From: Salsuginibacillus halophilus
GTDB lineage: Bacteria > Bacillota > Bacilli > Bacillales > Marinococcaceae
Direction: 5' to 3'
DNA: 64,000 nt
Assembly: GCF_003014715.1 (NCBI RefSeq)
Contig: NZ_PYAV01000007.1
Location: forward strand, 1 to 64,000
The translations under genes were made by a program, and so were the position numbers. Positions 1 to 8,315 of this stretch are shown here, in pieces. Numbering within the stretch: position 1 is the first letter of the stretch; the number at the start of each line of letters is the position of its first letter. Below the pieces are notes generated by a model. The model was not told the origin of the DNA, did not search any database, and worked only from the letters and a program-made list of their open reading frames with translations.

Positions 1-39
1 ATTAATTGACTCACAGCAAAACCCTTGTCACATCAACTT

Positions 40-465
40 TTATTCAATTTCATGTTGGTTGCAATCAGCGCAGTGACCATATATTTCAAATTTATGAGCT
101 GTGATCGAAAAATCTGTATTATCCATTTCTACACTATCCATCGGGCATGCATTCACATGCTCGGTTCGTCCACACGCTAAGCAGATCATATGATGATGGT
201 GATGCGGGGTTTCACAAGTCAATCTGAAGCGTTTTTCACCATCAAGCTCAGTCATTTCTAACAGACCGATCTCTGCAAAAGTTGCAAGATTCCGGTACAC
301 TGTATCATAGCTCAGACCATCGTGACGGCTCTTCATATCTTCTAGGACATCCCGCGCGGAAATGTAGCGCTCTTCATCTAAAAAAAATTCGAGGATTTCA
401 CGGCGCTTTGCCGTATTTTTAAACCCTGCTTCTTTCATTTTCTCAAGCGCTGTCTCAAGTTTCAT
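40..465 (-). CDS. zur: Fur-family zinc uptake regulator Zur
   Basis: A 141-residue Fur-family repressor that would use Zn(II) as corepressor to shut off zinc uptake. An N-terminal winged-helix domain (about residues 1-80) is followed by a run of five histidines (88-92) and two Cys pairs, CLAC (95-98) and CADC (132-135), which form the structural Zn site of this family. The start is the ATG preceded by AAAGGAG eight bases upstream; a longer in-frame start 20 codons earlier has no such site. It overlaps the upstream permease gene by 11 bases and is the last gene of the transporter operon, whose promoter carries a Zur-type operator, so autoregulation is likely. The family is certain. Zur rather than Fur or PerR is inferred from the transporter partner and the operator. 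Confidence 0.9.
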   Translation of the reverse strand: MKLETALEKMKEAGFKNTAKRREILEFFLDEERYISARDVLEDMKSRHDGLSYDTVYRNLATFAEIGLLEMTELDGEKRFRLTCETPHHHHHMICLACGRTEHVNACPMDSVEMDNTDFSITAHKFEIYGHCADCNQHEIE

Positions 466-1318
466 GAACGTCACTCCTTTGATTATTTCGGCGGGTAAGC
501 ATAAACTCAATACCATGCGCTGCAATTAACAACAGCACAGCTGTCATGACAATCGTACCCCCGGTAGCGACATTTAAATGATAAGACGTATAAACACCTG
601 TAAGTACAGAGATCTGACCAAACAGTACACTTAAAATTAAATTCTGCCGAAAACTTTTAGCAAGACGAAATGCAGCTGCCGCCGGTAGCGTAACGAGCGC
701 ACCAACGAGCAGAATGCCAACCACTTTCATAGACATAGCGATTGTTAATGCAATCAAAACAGCAAACAGTGCATTCACTCTACCTGTTGATATACCGGAG
801 ACGCCGGCAAACTCCGGATCAAATGAGACAGCAAGAAGTTCTTTAAAAAAGAACAGCAGTACGGCAAGTACAACAGCCGCTGTAATGATCATAAACTGTA
901 AATCATCCAGCGTTACAGAAACAATACTGCCAAATAAATACGTAAACCATTCATTATATCCGCGGTCTGCAATACTGATAAACACTGCACTTAAGCCAAT
1001 ACCTGCCGACAAAATGATCGGAACCGCAAGCTCTTGAAAATGTTGATATTCCGCACGAAGCCGTTCAATTAAAAGCGAGCCGACAAGTGCAAATACTGCA
1101 CCGAAATACATTGGATTCACATTTTGAAAAACCACCGTCACCTGTGCTGCCAGCACTCCTGCTGAAATCCCTGTTAAAGTGACATGGGATAATGATTCAG
1201 AAATAATCGTCATGCGACGGACGAGTAAAAAGACCCCAATCAACGGACAGATTAAACCGACCAGCACCGCGGCAAACACACCGCGCTGAATAAAGGTTAG
1301 TTCCTGCAGTAATTCCAT
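455..1318 (-). CDS. Metal (Zn/Mn-type) ABC transporter permease, second copy
   Basis: A 287-residue integral membrane protein of the ABC-3 (ZnuB/MntC/AdcB) permease family, with about eight hydrophobic segments. It has the family-typical N-terminal stretch with RRMTIISESLSHVTLTG and the conserved C-terminal hydrophobic helices. It is paralogous to the next permease gene upstream, sharing the same length and the same motif order. Seventy bases separate the two genes and no terminator lies between them. Together with the ATPase it would move divalent metal, most likely zinc, into the cytoplasm. The ribosome-binding site is weak (GAATGAAG region). Two different permeases suggest a heterodimeric channel, as in MntBCD systems. 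Confidence 0.88.
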   Translation of the reverse strand: MELLQELTFIQRGVFAAVLVGLICPLIGVFLLVRRMTIISESLSHVTLTGISAGVLAAQVTVVFQNVNPMYFGAVFALVGSLLIERLRAEYQHFQELAVPIILSAGIGLSAVFISIADRGYNEWFTYLFGSIVSVTLDDLQFMIITAAVVLAVLLFFFKELLAVSFDPEFAGVSGISTGRVNALFAVLIALTIAMSMKVVGILLVGALVTLPAAAAFRLAKSFRQNLILSVLFGQISVLTGVYTSYHLNVATGGTIVMTAVLLLIAAHGIEFMLTRRNNQRSDVHET

Positions 1319-1388
1319 ACTTCATTCGCCCCAATGGCTGTTCAGCCTCAATTTTACATAAAACGCGTACGTCTGAAAAGCTGTACGC

Positions 1389-2267
1389 TTATTCAACCGA
1401 TGTAGTGCGTCGGTTGTTCATCTGTACTGCTACTTTTGTAAGCAGGCGCCGACCTGCCATAGATAAAAGCAGGAGCCCGACAGCTACAAGAACGATGGTC
1501 CCGCCGGCGGACCAATCGAGTTGAAATGCAAAAATCAAACCAGTAACAACAGAAACCTCTCCAATGAGCACAGCATAAACAAACATCTGCTTAAAACTCT
1601 TCGCCCACTGCATCGCTGCAGCGACGGGCAACGACATTAATGCTGATACGAGGAGAATCCCGACAATCCGCATCGAAGCTGTAATAACAAGCGCCACCAT
1701 TACAATAAATAAAAGATGAAGCCATTGCCTCGGCAGTCCGGCTACAGCGGCATGCTCTTCATCAAATGACAAATAAAAAAGTTCTTTATAAAACAAAGTT
1801 AAAAGTACCGTAACAACAATTGTAATTATAGCAATCAACCGGACGTCTTGAATCGTCACTGCAACTACGCTGCCGAATAAGTAATTAAATAAATCTGTTG
1901 TAAAGCCGTCAGCAAGTGAAATAAATACGACACCAAGGCCAATTCCACCAGACAAGACAATCGGGATCGCCAGCTCTTTAAAGCTCGTATACATCCGCCG
2001 GAGCCACTCAATAAATAAGGCACCGCTCACCGAAAACGCTAAACCTAAATACAAAGGTGTAACAGCTGCAATCGTCGGGTTATAACGTGCTAACAGCATA
2101 TGGAACGCAATGCCGGTTAATGTAATATGAGACAGTGCATCTGCAATTAAAGACATTCGTTTAACCACAAGAAAGACGCCGAGAACCGGCGCCAAAAATC
2201 CAATCATAAGACCCGTGAATAACGCGTACTGTAAAAAATCGAAACGAAAAAATGCTTCAATCATCAA
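1389..2267 (-). CDS. znuB: Metal (Zn/Mn-type) ABC transporter permease, first copy
   Basis: A 292-residue ABC-3 family permease with repeated hydrophobic helices and the conserved motif KRMSLIADALSHITLTG near residue 40. Its start codon overlaps the stop of the ATPase gene (ATGA), which indicates translational coupling. It forms the membrane channel of the importer. The symbol znuB follows the usual Bacillus naming, but this permease and its downstream paralogue cannot be told apart by function from sequence. The Zur regulator and operator favour zinc over manganese. Confidence 0.88.
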   Translation of the reverse strand: MMIEAFFRFDFLQYALFTGLMIGFLAPVLGVFLVVKRMSLIADALSHITLTGIAFHMLLARYNPTIAAVTPLYLGLAFSVSGALFIEWLRRMYTSFKELAIPIVLSGGIGLGVVFISLADGFTTDLFNYLFGSVVAVTIQDVRLIAIITIVVTVLLTLFYKELFYLSFDEEHAAVAGLPRQWLHLLFIVMVALVITASMRIVGILLVSALMSLPVAAAMQWAKSFKQMFVYAVLIGEVSVVTGLIFAFQLDWSAGGTIVLVAVGLLLLSMAGRRLLTKVAVQMNNRRTTSVE

Positions 2268-3052
2268 CCTCTGCCTCCACCCGCATGCGCAGGTTCATGC
2301 TCATGTGTAATTAACTGCACATCATGACCATAAAACGCGGATAAGTCTTGGTTTCTTTCAAATTCACCAGGTGTTCCGTGAAAGTGAAGATGTTTATTCA
2401 AGCAGGCGACATCGGTCACGTAGCGGGTCATCGCCCCAATATCGTGCGTAATCAACAGCAGCGTCAATCCGCGTTCTTGATTTAACTCCGACAACAAATC
2501 ATAAAAACTCTGTACCGAATAAGCATCCACACCGACAGTCGGCTCATCCAAAATTAACAATTCCGGCTCACTAACTAACGCCCGTGCAATAAAAACGCGT
2601 TGCTGCTGTCCGCCGGAGAGCTCTCCAATATTTCGCTTTTCGTACTCGCTCATACCTACTGCCTGAATCGCTTCACGAACTTGTTGTTTATGCTTACGGT
2701 TTAAAAAACGGAGCATGCCGACTTTACCATAAAGCCCCATTGATACGACTTCAAAAACAGTTGCAGGAAAACCGGCATTAAAGCTGTTGGCTTTTTGCGA
2801 GACATAACCGATGCGGCTCCACGCTTTAAAACGCTGTTGTGGACGTCCAAAAAGCTTTACTGAACCACTTTGCGGAGATAATAAGCCGAGAAGAGACTTA
2901 ACCAAGGTGGACTTCCCAGAACCGTTGGGACCGACCAAACCAACAAATGATCCCGGCTCGACGGTTAATGAAATATCTTCTAGTACATTTTGTGAGCCGT
3001 ACCGATATGTTAAATGATCAATCTCAACCACCGGGTTTTCATTTTCAGTCAC
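2264..3052 (-). CDS. znuC: Metal (Zn-type) ABC transporter ATP-binding protein
   Basis: A 262-residue ABC ATPase. The Walker A motif GPNGSGKST lies at residues 41-49, then the signature LSGGQQQRV near 150, the Walker B LLILDEP near 168 and the switch histidine in LLITHD. The C-terminus carries a His-rich patch (HEHEPAHAGGG), as in many zinc transporters. The start is GTG with AAGGAGG eight bases upstream. It is the first gene of the operon ATPase-permease-permease-zur. No gene for a substrate-binding lipoprotein (ZnuA/AdcA) is present in the cluster, so that partner must be encoded elsewhere. Confidence 0.92.
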   Translation of the reverse strand: MTENENPVVEIDHLTYRYGSQNVLEDISLTVEPGSFVGLVGPNGSGKSTLVKSLLGLLSPQSGSVKLFGRPQQRFKAWSRIGYVSQKANSFNAGFPATVFEVVSMGLYGKVGMLRFLNRKHKQQVREAIQAVGMSEYEKRNIGELSGGQQQRVFIARALVSEPELLILDEPTVGVDAYSVQSFYDLLSELNQERGLTLLLITHDIGAMTRYVTDVACLNKHLHFHGTPGEFERNQDLSAFYGHDVQLITHEHEPAHAGGGRG

Positions 3053-3084
3053 AGCTCATGCCTCCTTCATTTATCACTTTACTG

Positions 3085-3105
3085 AAATCAAAATAATTAC
3101 GATTT
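3085..3105 (-). promoter_or_regulatory. Zur box (operator) upstream of the metal transporter operon
   Basis: The core reads TCAAAATAATTACGA on the + strand. It agrees with the B. subtilis Zur box TCGTAATNATTACGA at 12 of 14 defined positions, and the flanking AAA and TTT also match. It lies just downstream of the -10 element of the transporter promoter, where bound repressor would block initiation. Confidence 0.8.
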
Positions 3106-3116
3106 AGCCAGCTCAT

Positions 3117-3145
3117 AGTATAGCGAATTCCAGCCGAGCTGTAAA
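3117..3145 (-). promoter_or_regulatory. SigA-type promoter of the metal transporter-zur operon
   Basis: On the minus strand a TTTACA -35 (3140-3145) and a TATACT -10 (3117-3122) are separated by exactly 17 bases. Each differs from consensus by one base. The expected transcription start near 3110 falls directly before the Zur box. Confidence 0.75.
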
Positions 3146-3177
3146 CCATTCTGCTTCTGATTTTAAAGCCGTTGAGA

Positions 3178-3210
3178 CAAAAAATGAGCCGCCCGCTTCA
3201 ACGGGCGGCT
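3178..3210 (-). terminator. Rho-independent terminator after the lytic transglycosylase gene
   Basis: A perfect 9-bp GC-rich stem (AGCCGCCCG/CGGGCGGCT) is followed on the minus strand by a T-rich tract (TCATTTTTTG). It lies five bases after the stop codon. Confidence 0.85.
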
Positions 3211-3214
3211 GCAA

Positions 3215-3907
3215 TTAATCGCCGCGTGCAGCAAGTTCCTTTTGTTCAGCTGCTTCTACTTGAATATCTTCAGCATACCAGCTTCGAGCTGTGCCATTTT
3301 CTTCTTTATAAGCTGCTAAGCCGCCTTTACCTCGATGATAAGCTGTTAAGGCATTATCCCAGTCCCCGTACTCCTCATACAGATAATCAAGGTAGGTGAC
3401 CGTCAATTCCATGGAATAGTATGGGTTATATAATAATGAATGCTCGTACGGAAGCCCAGCTTTTTCTGCCATCCAAGGAGCTGTGTTTTTCATAAACTGG
3501 CCTAATCCATACGCATGACCGTACTGTGTTTCCGGCCCAACAAGATCAGGGTCAAATGTGTCGCCGGTTTCAATCCGCAGAAGCTCATATACAATGTGTG
3601 GATCAATATCTTTTTCCAGCGCCTTTGTCACTAAAAACAGTGACCAGTCTTCTTTAAAATCCCCTTCACTTTCTTCATGAAAATACGCAGCGGTTTCTTG
3701 CGCGTCCATCCATTCGTGATAACTCATATCCTCAAGATCACGATCAAACGTAATCGCCTCTAAGTCTTCTGTTTCCCAAACTTCAGCGTCATTTAGCTCT
3801 TCTTCTTTCTCTTCTAAAGCTTGAATCCGGTCCTCAAGTTGTTCTTGCTCAAATCCGGTCAGCATAAGAAAAGCCGTAAGAAGAAGAACGAGCCAACGTG
3901 CTGTCAT
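3215..3907 (-). CDS. Exported lytic transglycosylase (SLT domain)
   Basis: A 230-residue protein with an N-terminal hydrophobic segment (about residues 4-18) that looks like a signal peptide or anchor without a lipobox cysteine. An acidic, coiled-coil-prone linker follows, then a C-terminal SLT/lysozyme-like domain. Family hallmarks are LLRIETGDTF (the Glu is the predicted catalytic acid), AYGLGQF and NALTAYHRG. It would cleave glycan strands of peptidoglycan outside the membrane. The start is the ATG preceded by GGAGGTG; the reading frame could open six codons earlier but without a ribosome-binding site. It is a single-gene unit ending in its own terminator. Its role in growth, sporulation or germination cannot be told from sequence. 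Confidence 0.82.
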   Translation of the reverse strand: MTARWLVLLLTAFLMLTGFEQEQLEDRIQALEEKEEELNDAEVWETEDLEAITFDRDLEDMSYHEWMDAQETAAYFHEESEGDFKEDWSLFLVTKALEKDIDPHIVYELLRIETGDTFDPDLVGPETQYGHAYGLGQFMKNTAPWMAEKAGLPYEHSLLYNPYYSMELTVTYLDYLYEEYGDWDNALTAYHRGKGGLAAYKEENGTARSWYAEDIQVEAAEQKELAARGD

Positions 3908-4024
3908 TCGGACACCTCCATCCATAATCTAGGTCCTTTATCTTAAGATTTGTGCGAACTTAATAAAGAACCTTTTTTAACACACAATCATGTTGTTTCC
4001 CGTGTCTCTCTAGCATAAAACATG

Positions 4025-4052
4025 AAAAAAAGCGCCAAATACACCGGCGCTT
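4025..4052 (-). terminator. Rho-independent terminator downstream of the histidine kinase
   Basis: A 7-bp stem AAGCGCC/GGCGCTT is followed on the minus strand by a run of T. It lies 125 bases past the kinase stop codon; no gene lies between. Confidence 0.75.
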
Positions 4053-4176
4053 AAACAACTCACAATTGATAACTATACCAAACAGGGTATAACTCGTCAA
4101 CCAAAATATGATTAGAAAGTTTATCTTGCTTTACGAAAAATTAAGAAGATTTTACTAAAGATAGCCAAAGGTTCTG

Positions 4177-5535
4177 CTACGGCAGTAATGGAAACTTCGC
4201 ATACACCGACGTTCCCTCGTTTTCTTGAGTTTCAATCTCAAATTCCCCGTGATGGTCTTCAACGATACGTTTGGAAAGTGGAATGCCAATCCCTGTGCCT
4301 TTATCTTTCGTCGTGACAAATGGTTCTCCAAGCTGTGCCAGTGTTTCATTTGGAATTCCCGGGCCATTATCTATAAATTCTATACAGTAAAAATCGTCTT
4401 TAACATACGTGTTCATGTGGATATGTTTCTTCTTTTGACTTTCTGGGAATGCTTCACAAGCATTTCTAAGCAAGTTTAACACGACTTGCTTCACCATCGT
4501 TTCGTTCATTAAAGCTTTGCGGCTGCCTTCATACAATGCTGAAGTGTATTCAATATTTTGAAGCATACATTCTGAACGAAGAATATCATCAATAGGAGCA
4601 AATAGCTTGCTCGGTGCTAAAATGACTGGCTCTGCATTTTGCCGTGCCATGGACAAAAAGTTCTCGATGATTTCATTCATCCGCCCAATCTCGGACATAA
4701 TGGTTCCTGCATATTTGTCGAAGTTCCCTGTTAACTGGGAAAGCTGTAAAAAACCTTTGATGACTGACAGCGGATTGCGCAGCTCATGAGCAACACCAGC
4801 TGCAAGGTGTGAAACTGATTCCATCTGCTGCTTATACGTCAGCAGCTCTTGATACTTCTTCTGACTTGAGATGTCTTGAAACATAACGAGCACAATCTTT
4901 TCACGACGAATATACATGGCAGACATTTCGATACACGTCCAGCCTTGTTCATAGACATCATGTTGAAATTTCTCTTCTTCAAAAGCTTTTTTGATAAGGT
5001 TTGTTAACTGCTCCCCAGTAGACGCTTCACTACAGCTGAAACCACCGTCATTTAAAGCACCAAATTCTTCAAACCTGTCTTTATATGCTTGATTGACATG
5101 ACGGACACGATGATTATGGTCAATGATCATGCATGGAAAGTAAGCTTCGTTAATAAAGTCTCTGCATCCCGGCATGATCGCATCCCAGTTTGTCCGACGC
5201 TCGCTTGGTCCAGCGGGCGCTTCTTGTAGCACAAAGTGACCTGCATCATACATCCCTTTATAGTTCAGGGTAAAAGTACGGCCACACCAGTGGTGAACGA
5301 GCGTTCGCTCTTTCATCCGCTGATCATAATAAAGATCTTGTAAAAATAACTGCCCGGCTCGTACGTTTTCCAGCGTTTCAAGCCAGCTCTCCGCATCTTT
5401 AAACAATGTTTTCGCCTCGCTATTGAGTGAAACAAGATTTCCCCGGTGTCCAAGCACAAGCTGTGCGCCTTCGCTTAATTTCATGAACGTGTCCGAAAAA
5501 TCCTGAAGCTCAGGCTTATAAGTTAAGTTGACCAT
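4177..5535 (-). CDS. Soluble PAS-domain sensor histidine kinase, sporulation-kinase type
   Basis: A 452-residue kinase without membrane segments. Divergent PAS-like sensing regions occupy roughly residues 15-110 and 125-225. They are followed by a HisKA dimerisation helix with the phospho-accepting His250 in GVAHELRNPLS, then a HATPase domain with N box (LLRNACEAFP), G1 (DNGPGIP) and G2 (GTGIGIPLSKRIVEDHHG). This cytosolic PAS-HisKA-HATPase layout without an adjacent response regulator is typical of the Bacillus phosphorelay kinases KinA-KinE, which feed phosphate to Spo0F. The start is the ATG behind GAGGGGG; an adjacent TTG is less likely. A candidate SigH promoter upstream supports a sporulation role. 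The exact Kin orthologue is not assigned. Confidence 0.82.
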   Translation of the reverse strand: MVNLTYKPELQDFSDTFMKLSEGAQLVLGHRGNLVSLNSEAKTLFKDAESWLETLENVRAGQLFLQDLYYDQRMKERTLVHHWCGRTFTLNYKGMYDAGHFVLQEAPAGPSERRTNWDAIMPGCRDFINEAYFPCMIIDHNHRVRHVNQAYKDRFEEFGALNDGGFSCSEASTGEQLTNLIKKAFEEEKFQHDVYEQGWTCIEMSAMYIRREKIVLVMFQDISSQKKYQELLTYKQQMESVSHLAAGVAHELRNPLSVIKGFLQLSQLTGNFDKYAGTIMSEIGRMNEIIENFLSMARQNAEPVILAPSKLFAPIDDILRSECMLQNIEYTSALYEGSRKALMNETMVKQVVLNLLRNACEAFPESQKKKHIHMNTYVKDDFYCIEFIDNGPGIPNETLAQLGEPFVTTKDKGTGIGIPLSKRIVEDHHGEFEIETQENEGTSVYAKFPLLP

Positions 5536-5561
5536 CAAAGTCCCCCTCTAACACATAACCT

Positions 5562-5590
5562 TTACTCATTTGTCAGAATTTTTTTCCTTT
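5562..5590 (-). promoter_or_regulatory. Candidate SigH promoter of the sporulation-type kinase
   Basis: On the minus strand AAAGGAAAA is followed after 11 bases by AATGAGTAA. The B. subtilis SigH consensus is RNAGGAWWW, an 11-12 base spacer, then RNNGAATWW, so a single informative position differs. A start near 5554 would give a leader of about 20 bases containing the ribosome-binding site. A separate TATAAT lies further upstream (near 5610), so a SigA promoter is a possible alternative. Confidence 0.5.
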
Positions 5591-5811
5591 TTTATTCCAA
5601 ATTGATTATACTAAATTTTAAACAGTAAATCTATAAAATTTTCCAAAAATCTATAATCTCTGTTGGATCTTTGAATGAAAAGTTGCTTCTTCTATGCTTC
5701 AAAACCCCCTTAATAGCAGATTTCACACGAATATTTTTGCATAAAAAATTTTTTGAAAATTATGTGCTGGTCACACCTTATCGTATGTTTCAGTTTTTTT
5801 TGTTAGAAGCT

Positions 5812-5838
5812 AAAAAAAGCACCTCATTTCGAGATGCT
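5812..5838 (-). terminator. Rho-independent terminator after nfo
   Basis: An 8-bp stem (AGCATCTC/GAGGTGCT, one G-U pair on the minus strand) is followed by seven T. It ends the cshB-nfo transcript. The rest of 5591-5811 is AT-rich and shows no credible gene. Confidence 0.8.
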
Positions 5839-5909
5839 TCAGCGTGCAGATTAAATCTTTGTTGACTTCGCAATGTGGTGATGCTTTCGGCATTGAAGAT
5901 AAGCGCGGT

Positions 5910-6815
5910 TTAAGTGTCTGCTCTCATCGTTTCTAAGATGCGCTCACGAAATGAGGCGTCAAACGACTTTTCCGAAAGCATTGCAATTTCATGAGCGTAA
6001 GGCGGCTTTTTATTTTTCTTATCTTCACCAACATAAGGCGTTTCTAAAATTTTAGGGATGTTTGCGAAACGCTCATCGTGCACAATCCTCTCAATCGCTT
6101 CATAGCCAATGTAGCCAAAACCAATGTTTTCGTGGCGGTCTTTACGAGCACCTTGTGGATTCTTACTGTCATTAATATGAAGAACTTTTAGCCGGTCAAG
6201 GCCAATCACTTGATCAAATTCATCAATGACACCATTAAAATCATTAACGATATCATAGCCGGCATCATGTACGTGACATGTATCAAAACAAACCGAAAGT
6301 TTATCATTTTCATCTACAAGCTCGATAATCCGGGCAATCTCTTCAAATGACCGCCCGACCTCGGAACCTTTACCAGCCATCGTCTCAAGCGCAATCTGCG
6401 CCTTTGTGTCTTTTGTTAAGACTTCATTTAACCCTTCAGCAATCCTTTGAATACCGGCATCAGCCCCTGCGCCGACATGTGAACCAGGATGCAGCACAAT
6501 TTGTCCGGCACCAATCGCTTCTGTCCGCTCTAATTCAGACCGGAGAAAATCCACCCCAAGCTGAAAGGTTTCCGGCTTTTCTGTATTTGCAATATTAATA
6601 ATATACGGTGCATGGACAACTACATCCTGAATGCCATTTTCCTGCATATGTGCATGTCCATTTTCGATATTTAAGTCTTCAATTGCTTTACGACGCGTGT
6701 TTTGCGGCGCACCGGTGTAAATCATCATCGTTGTCGCATTGTAAGAGGCAGCCTCTTCACTTGCATTTAAAAGCATCTTTTTTCCGCTCATCGATACGTG
6801 TGATCCGAGCAGCAT
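5910..6815 (-). CDS. nfo: Endonuclease IV (AP endonuclease)
   Basis: A 301-residue TIM-barrel enzyme that cuts DNA 5' to abasic sites during base excision repair, using a three-metal (zinc) centre. Metal-ligand motifs of the AP endonuclease 2 family are all visible: GSHVSMSG at the N-terminus, [41 protein letters not shown] and ILETPY. The length matches the B. subtilis protein YqfS (about 297). The ATG start has GAGGGGGAGATGAC before it. It lies 23 bases (non-coding) after cshB and shares its transcript. In B. subtilis this gene is used during spore germination to repair DNA; that role here is an inference. Confidence 0.96.
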   Translation of the reverse strand: MLLGSHVSMSGKKMLLNASEEAASYNATTMMIYTGAPQNTRRKAIEDLNIENGHAHMQENGIQDVVVHAPYIINIANTEKPETFQLGVDFLRSELERTEAIGAGQIVLHPGSHVGAGADAGIQRIAEGLNEVLTKDTKAQIALETMAGKGSEVGRSFEEIARIIELVDENDKLSVCFDTCHVHDAGYDIVNDFNGVIDEFDQVIGLDRLKVLHINDSKNPQGARKDRHENIGFGYIGYEAIERIVHDERFANIPKILETPYVGEDKKNKKPPYAHEIAMLSEKSFDASFRERILETMRADT

Positions 6816-6838
6816 GTCATCTCCCCCTCATTATTTCT

Positions 6839-8134
6839 TTATCTTTTCCCCCGTCTGCCTTGCTGTTTCTTTTTGTAACCAGGTTTCACCTGTTTCGGCT
6901 TTTTCGGCGGCGGGCCTGCCTCTTTAGCCTTTGTTGGTTGTTTCGGCTGTTTCCGCTTCGCCTGTCCCGGCCGCGAGCCACTGCCGAGGTGTTCAAGCAC
7001 TTCCCATTCACCGCGTTTCACATCGCGGTAGCCGAAACGGATGCCGCGTGAGGCGAGCTTTTCAATTAACGTCTCCTCTTTTTTATCGACAATCGTGAAC
7101 ACTTCACCATCAGCTCCGGCACGACCTGTACGACCGGAACGGTGAATATAATATTCTAAATCCGACGGCAGCCCGGTGTTAATGATGTGGCTCACACCGT
7201 CAATGTCCATGCCGCGCGCTGCTAAGTCTGTGCATACAACAAACTGTACGCTTGCATCATTTAACCTGCGAAACACCTGCTTTCGCTGTCGTGGTGCGAC
7301 CCCTCCGTGTAAAAGGTCTACATTAAATCCTTCAGCAATCATGGCGTCAAATAACTCATCAGCTTCTTCTTTCGTGTTGGCAAAAAGTAAAGCCAAATAC
7401 GGACGAACCGCTTTTGCGGCACTCACTGCCATCTCCACACGCGTCCGGTTTTTCACCGGGATTAAGTAATGATGAATACGCGCCGGTGCTGCTTCTTCTG
7501 GTTTTACATGAGCGTGGCGCGGCTGATTCATATACTTGCGGAGAAACGGCTTCAATTTCTCTGGAATTGTCGCGGAAAATACCATCGTTTGTACATTTTC
7601 CGGCATACGTGCAGCAACTTGGTCCGTGAGCTCAATAAAGCCCATATCAAGCATTTGATCGGCTTCATCAATGACGAATGTGGCAGCGCGGTGCACATCA
7701 AGCACGTTTTGCTTCACGACCATATCATGCAGCCGTCCAGGCGTGGCTACAACGATATGAGGAGGATTTTTTAAACTTTCGACGTTTTGCTCCCGGTCCG
7801 TTCCACCAATCGCTTTTTTTGTCCGGATGGATGTATTTGGTTCATAAGCCAAAAGAGCTAACAACTCATCGTGAATTTGAAAGGCAAGCTCGCGCGTCGG
7901 CGCAGTAATGACTGCGTGCACATGCGCTGATTCTGGTTGAACGTTCTGCACAATCGGCAGAAGATAGGCAAGTGTTTTACCTGTTCCTGTCTGCGATTGA
8001 CCGATCACATCTGTTCCTTTTAAGCCGGCTGGCAGCAGGCGCTGTTGTATATCTGTCGGTTTTGTAATCCGCCGATTTTCTAATACTTGAATTAATCCTT
8101 GGTTGATTCCCATTTGTTGAAATGCTTTTGTCAT
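6839..8134 (-). CDS. cshB: DEAD-box RNA helicase CshB
   Basis: A 431-residue ATP-dependent RNA helicase. Motif Q lies near residue 30 (TDIQQRLLP), motif I is GQSQTGTGKT, motif II the literal DEAD, motif III SAT and motif VI HRSGRTGRAG. A Lys/Arg/Gln-rich tail of about 60 residues probably binds RNA. Length and neighbourhood match B. subtilis CshB (YqfR), involved in ribosome assembly, mRNA turnover and cold adaptation. The start is the ATG behind TCAGGAG at eight bases; a GTG three codons upstream is too close to that site. An extended -10 (TGTTAAAAT on the minus strand at 8171-8179) is a plausible promoter. Transcribed divergently from ispH. Confidence 0.93.
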   Translation of the reverse strand: MTKAFQQMGINQGLIQVLENRRITKPTDIQQRLLPAGLKGTDVIGQSQTGTGKTLAYLLPIVQNVQPESAHVHAVITAPTRELAFQIHDELLALLAYEPNTSIRTKKAIGGTDREQNVESLKNPPHIVVATPGRLHDMVVKQNVLDVHRAATFVIDEADQMLDMGFIELTDQVAARMPENVQTMVFSATIPEKLKPFLRKYMNQPRHAHVKPEEAAPARIHHYLIPVKNRTRVEMAVSAAKAVRPYLALLFANTKEEADELFDAMIAEGFNVDLLHGGVAPRQRKQVFRRLNDASVQFVVCTDLAARGMDIDGVSHIINTGLPSDLEYYIHRSGRTGRAGADGEVFTIVDKKEETLIEKLASRGIRFGYRDVKRGEWEVLEHLGSGSRPGQAKRKQPKQPTKAKEAGPPPKKPKQVKPGYKKKQQGRRGKR

Positions 8135-8315
8135 TATATTCACTCCTGACCTCGGTTGAAAGGCTCTAATATTTTAACACATCTCAGTTGACATCGACAC
8201 ATTTTGTCAGTGATTCAGCTAAATGAAGCTTACGGCTTTCGTTCTTTTACTCCAGATAGTATAATGAGGTTTGAGTCGAACAGAGCTTTGATTCTAGCTT
8301 TGAGGAGGCCTTTTG

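Noticed and set aside
5671-5865. 64-codon plus-strand frame downstream of the kinase promoter
   Set aside because: It runs through the nfo terminator and AT-rich DNA, and its composition is unlike neighbouring genes.
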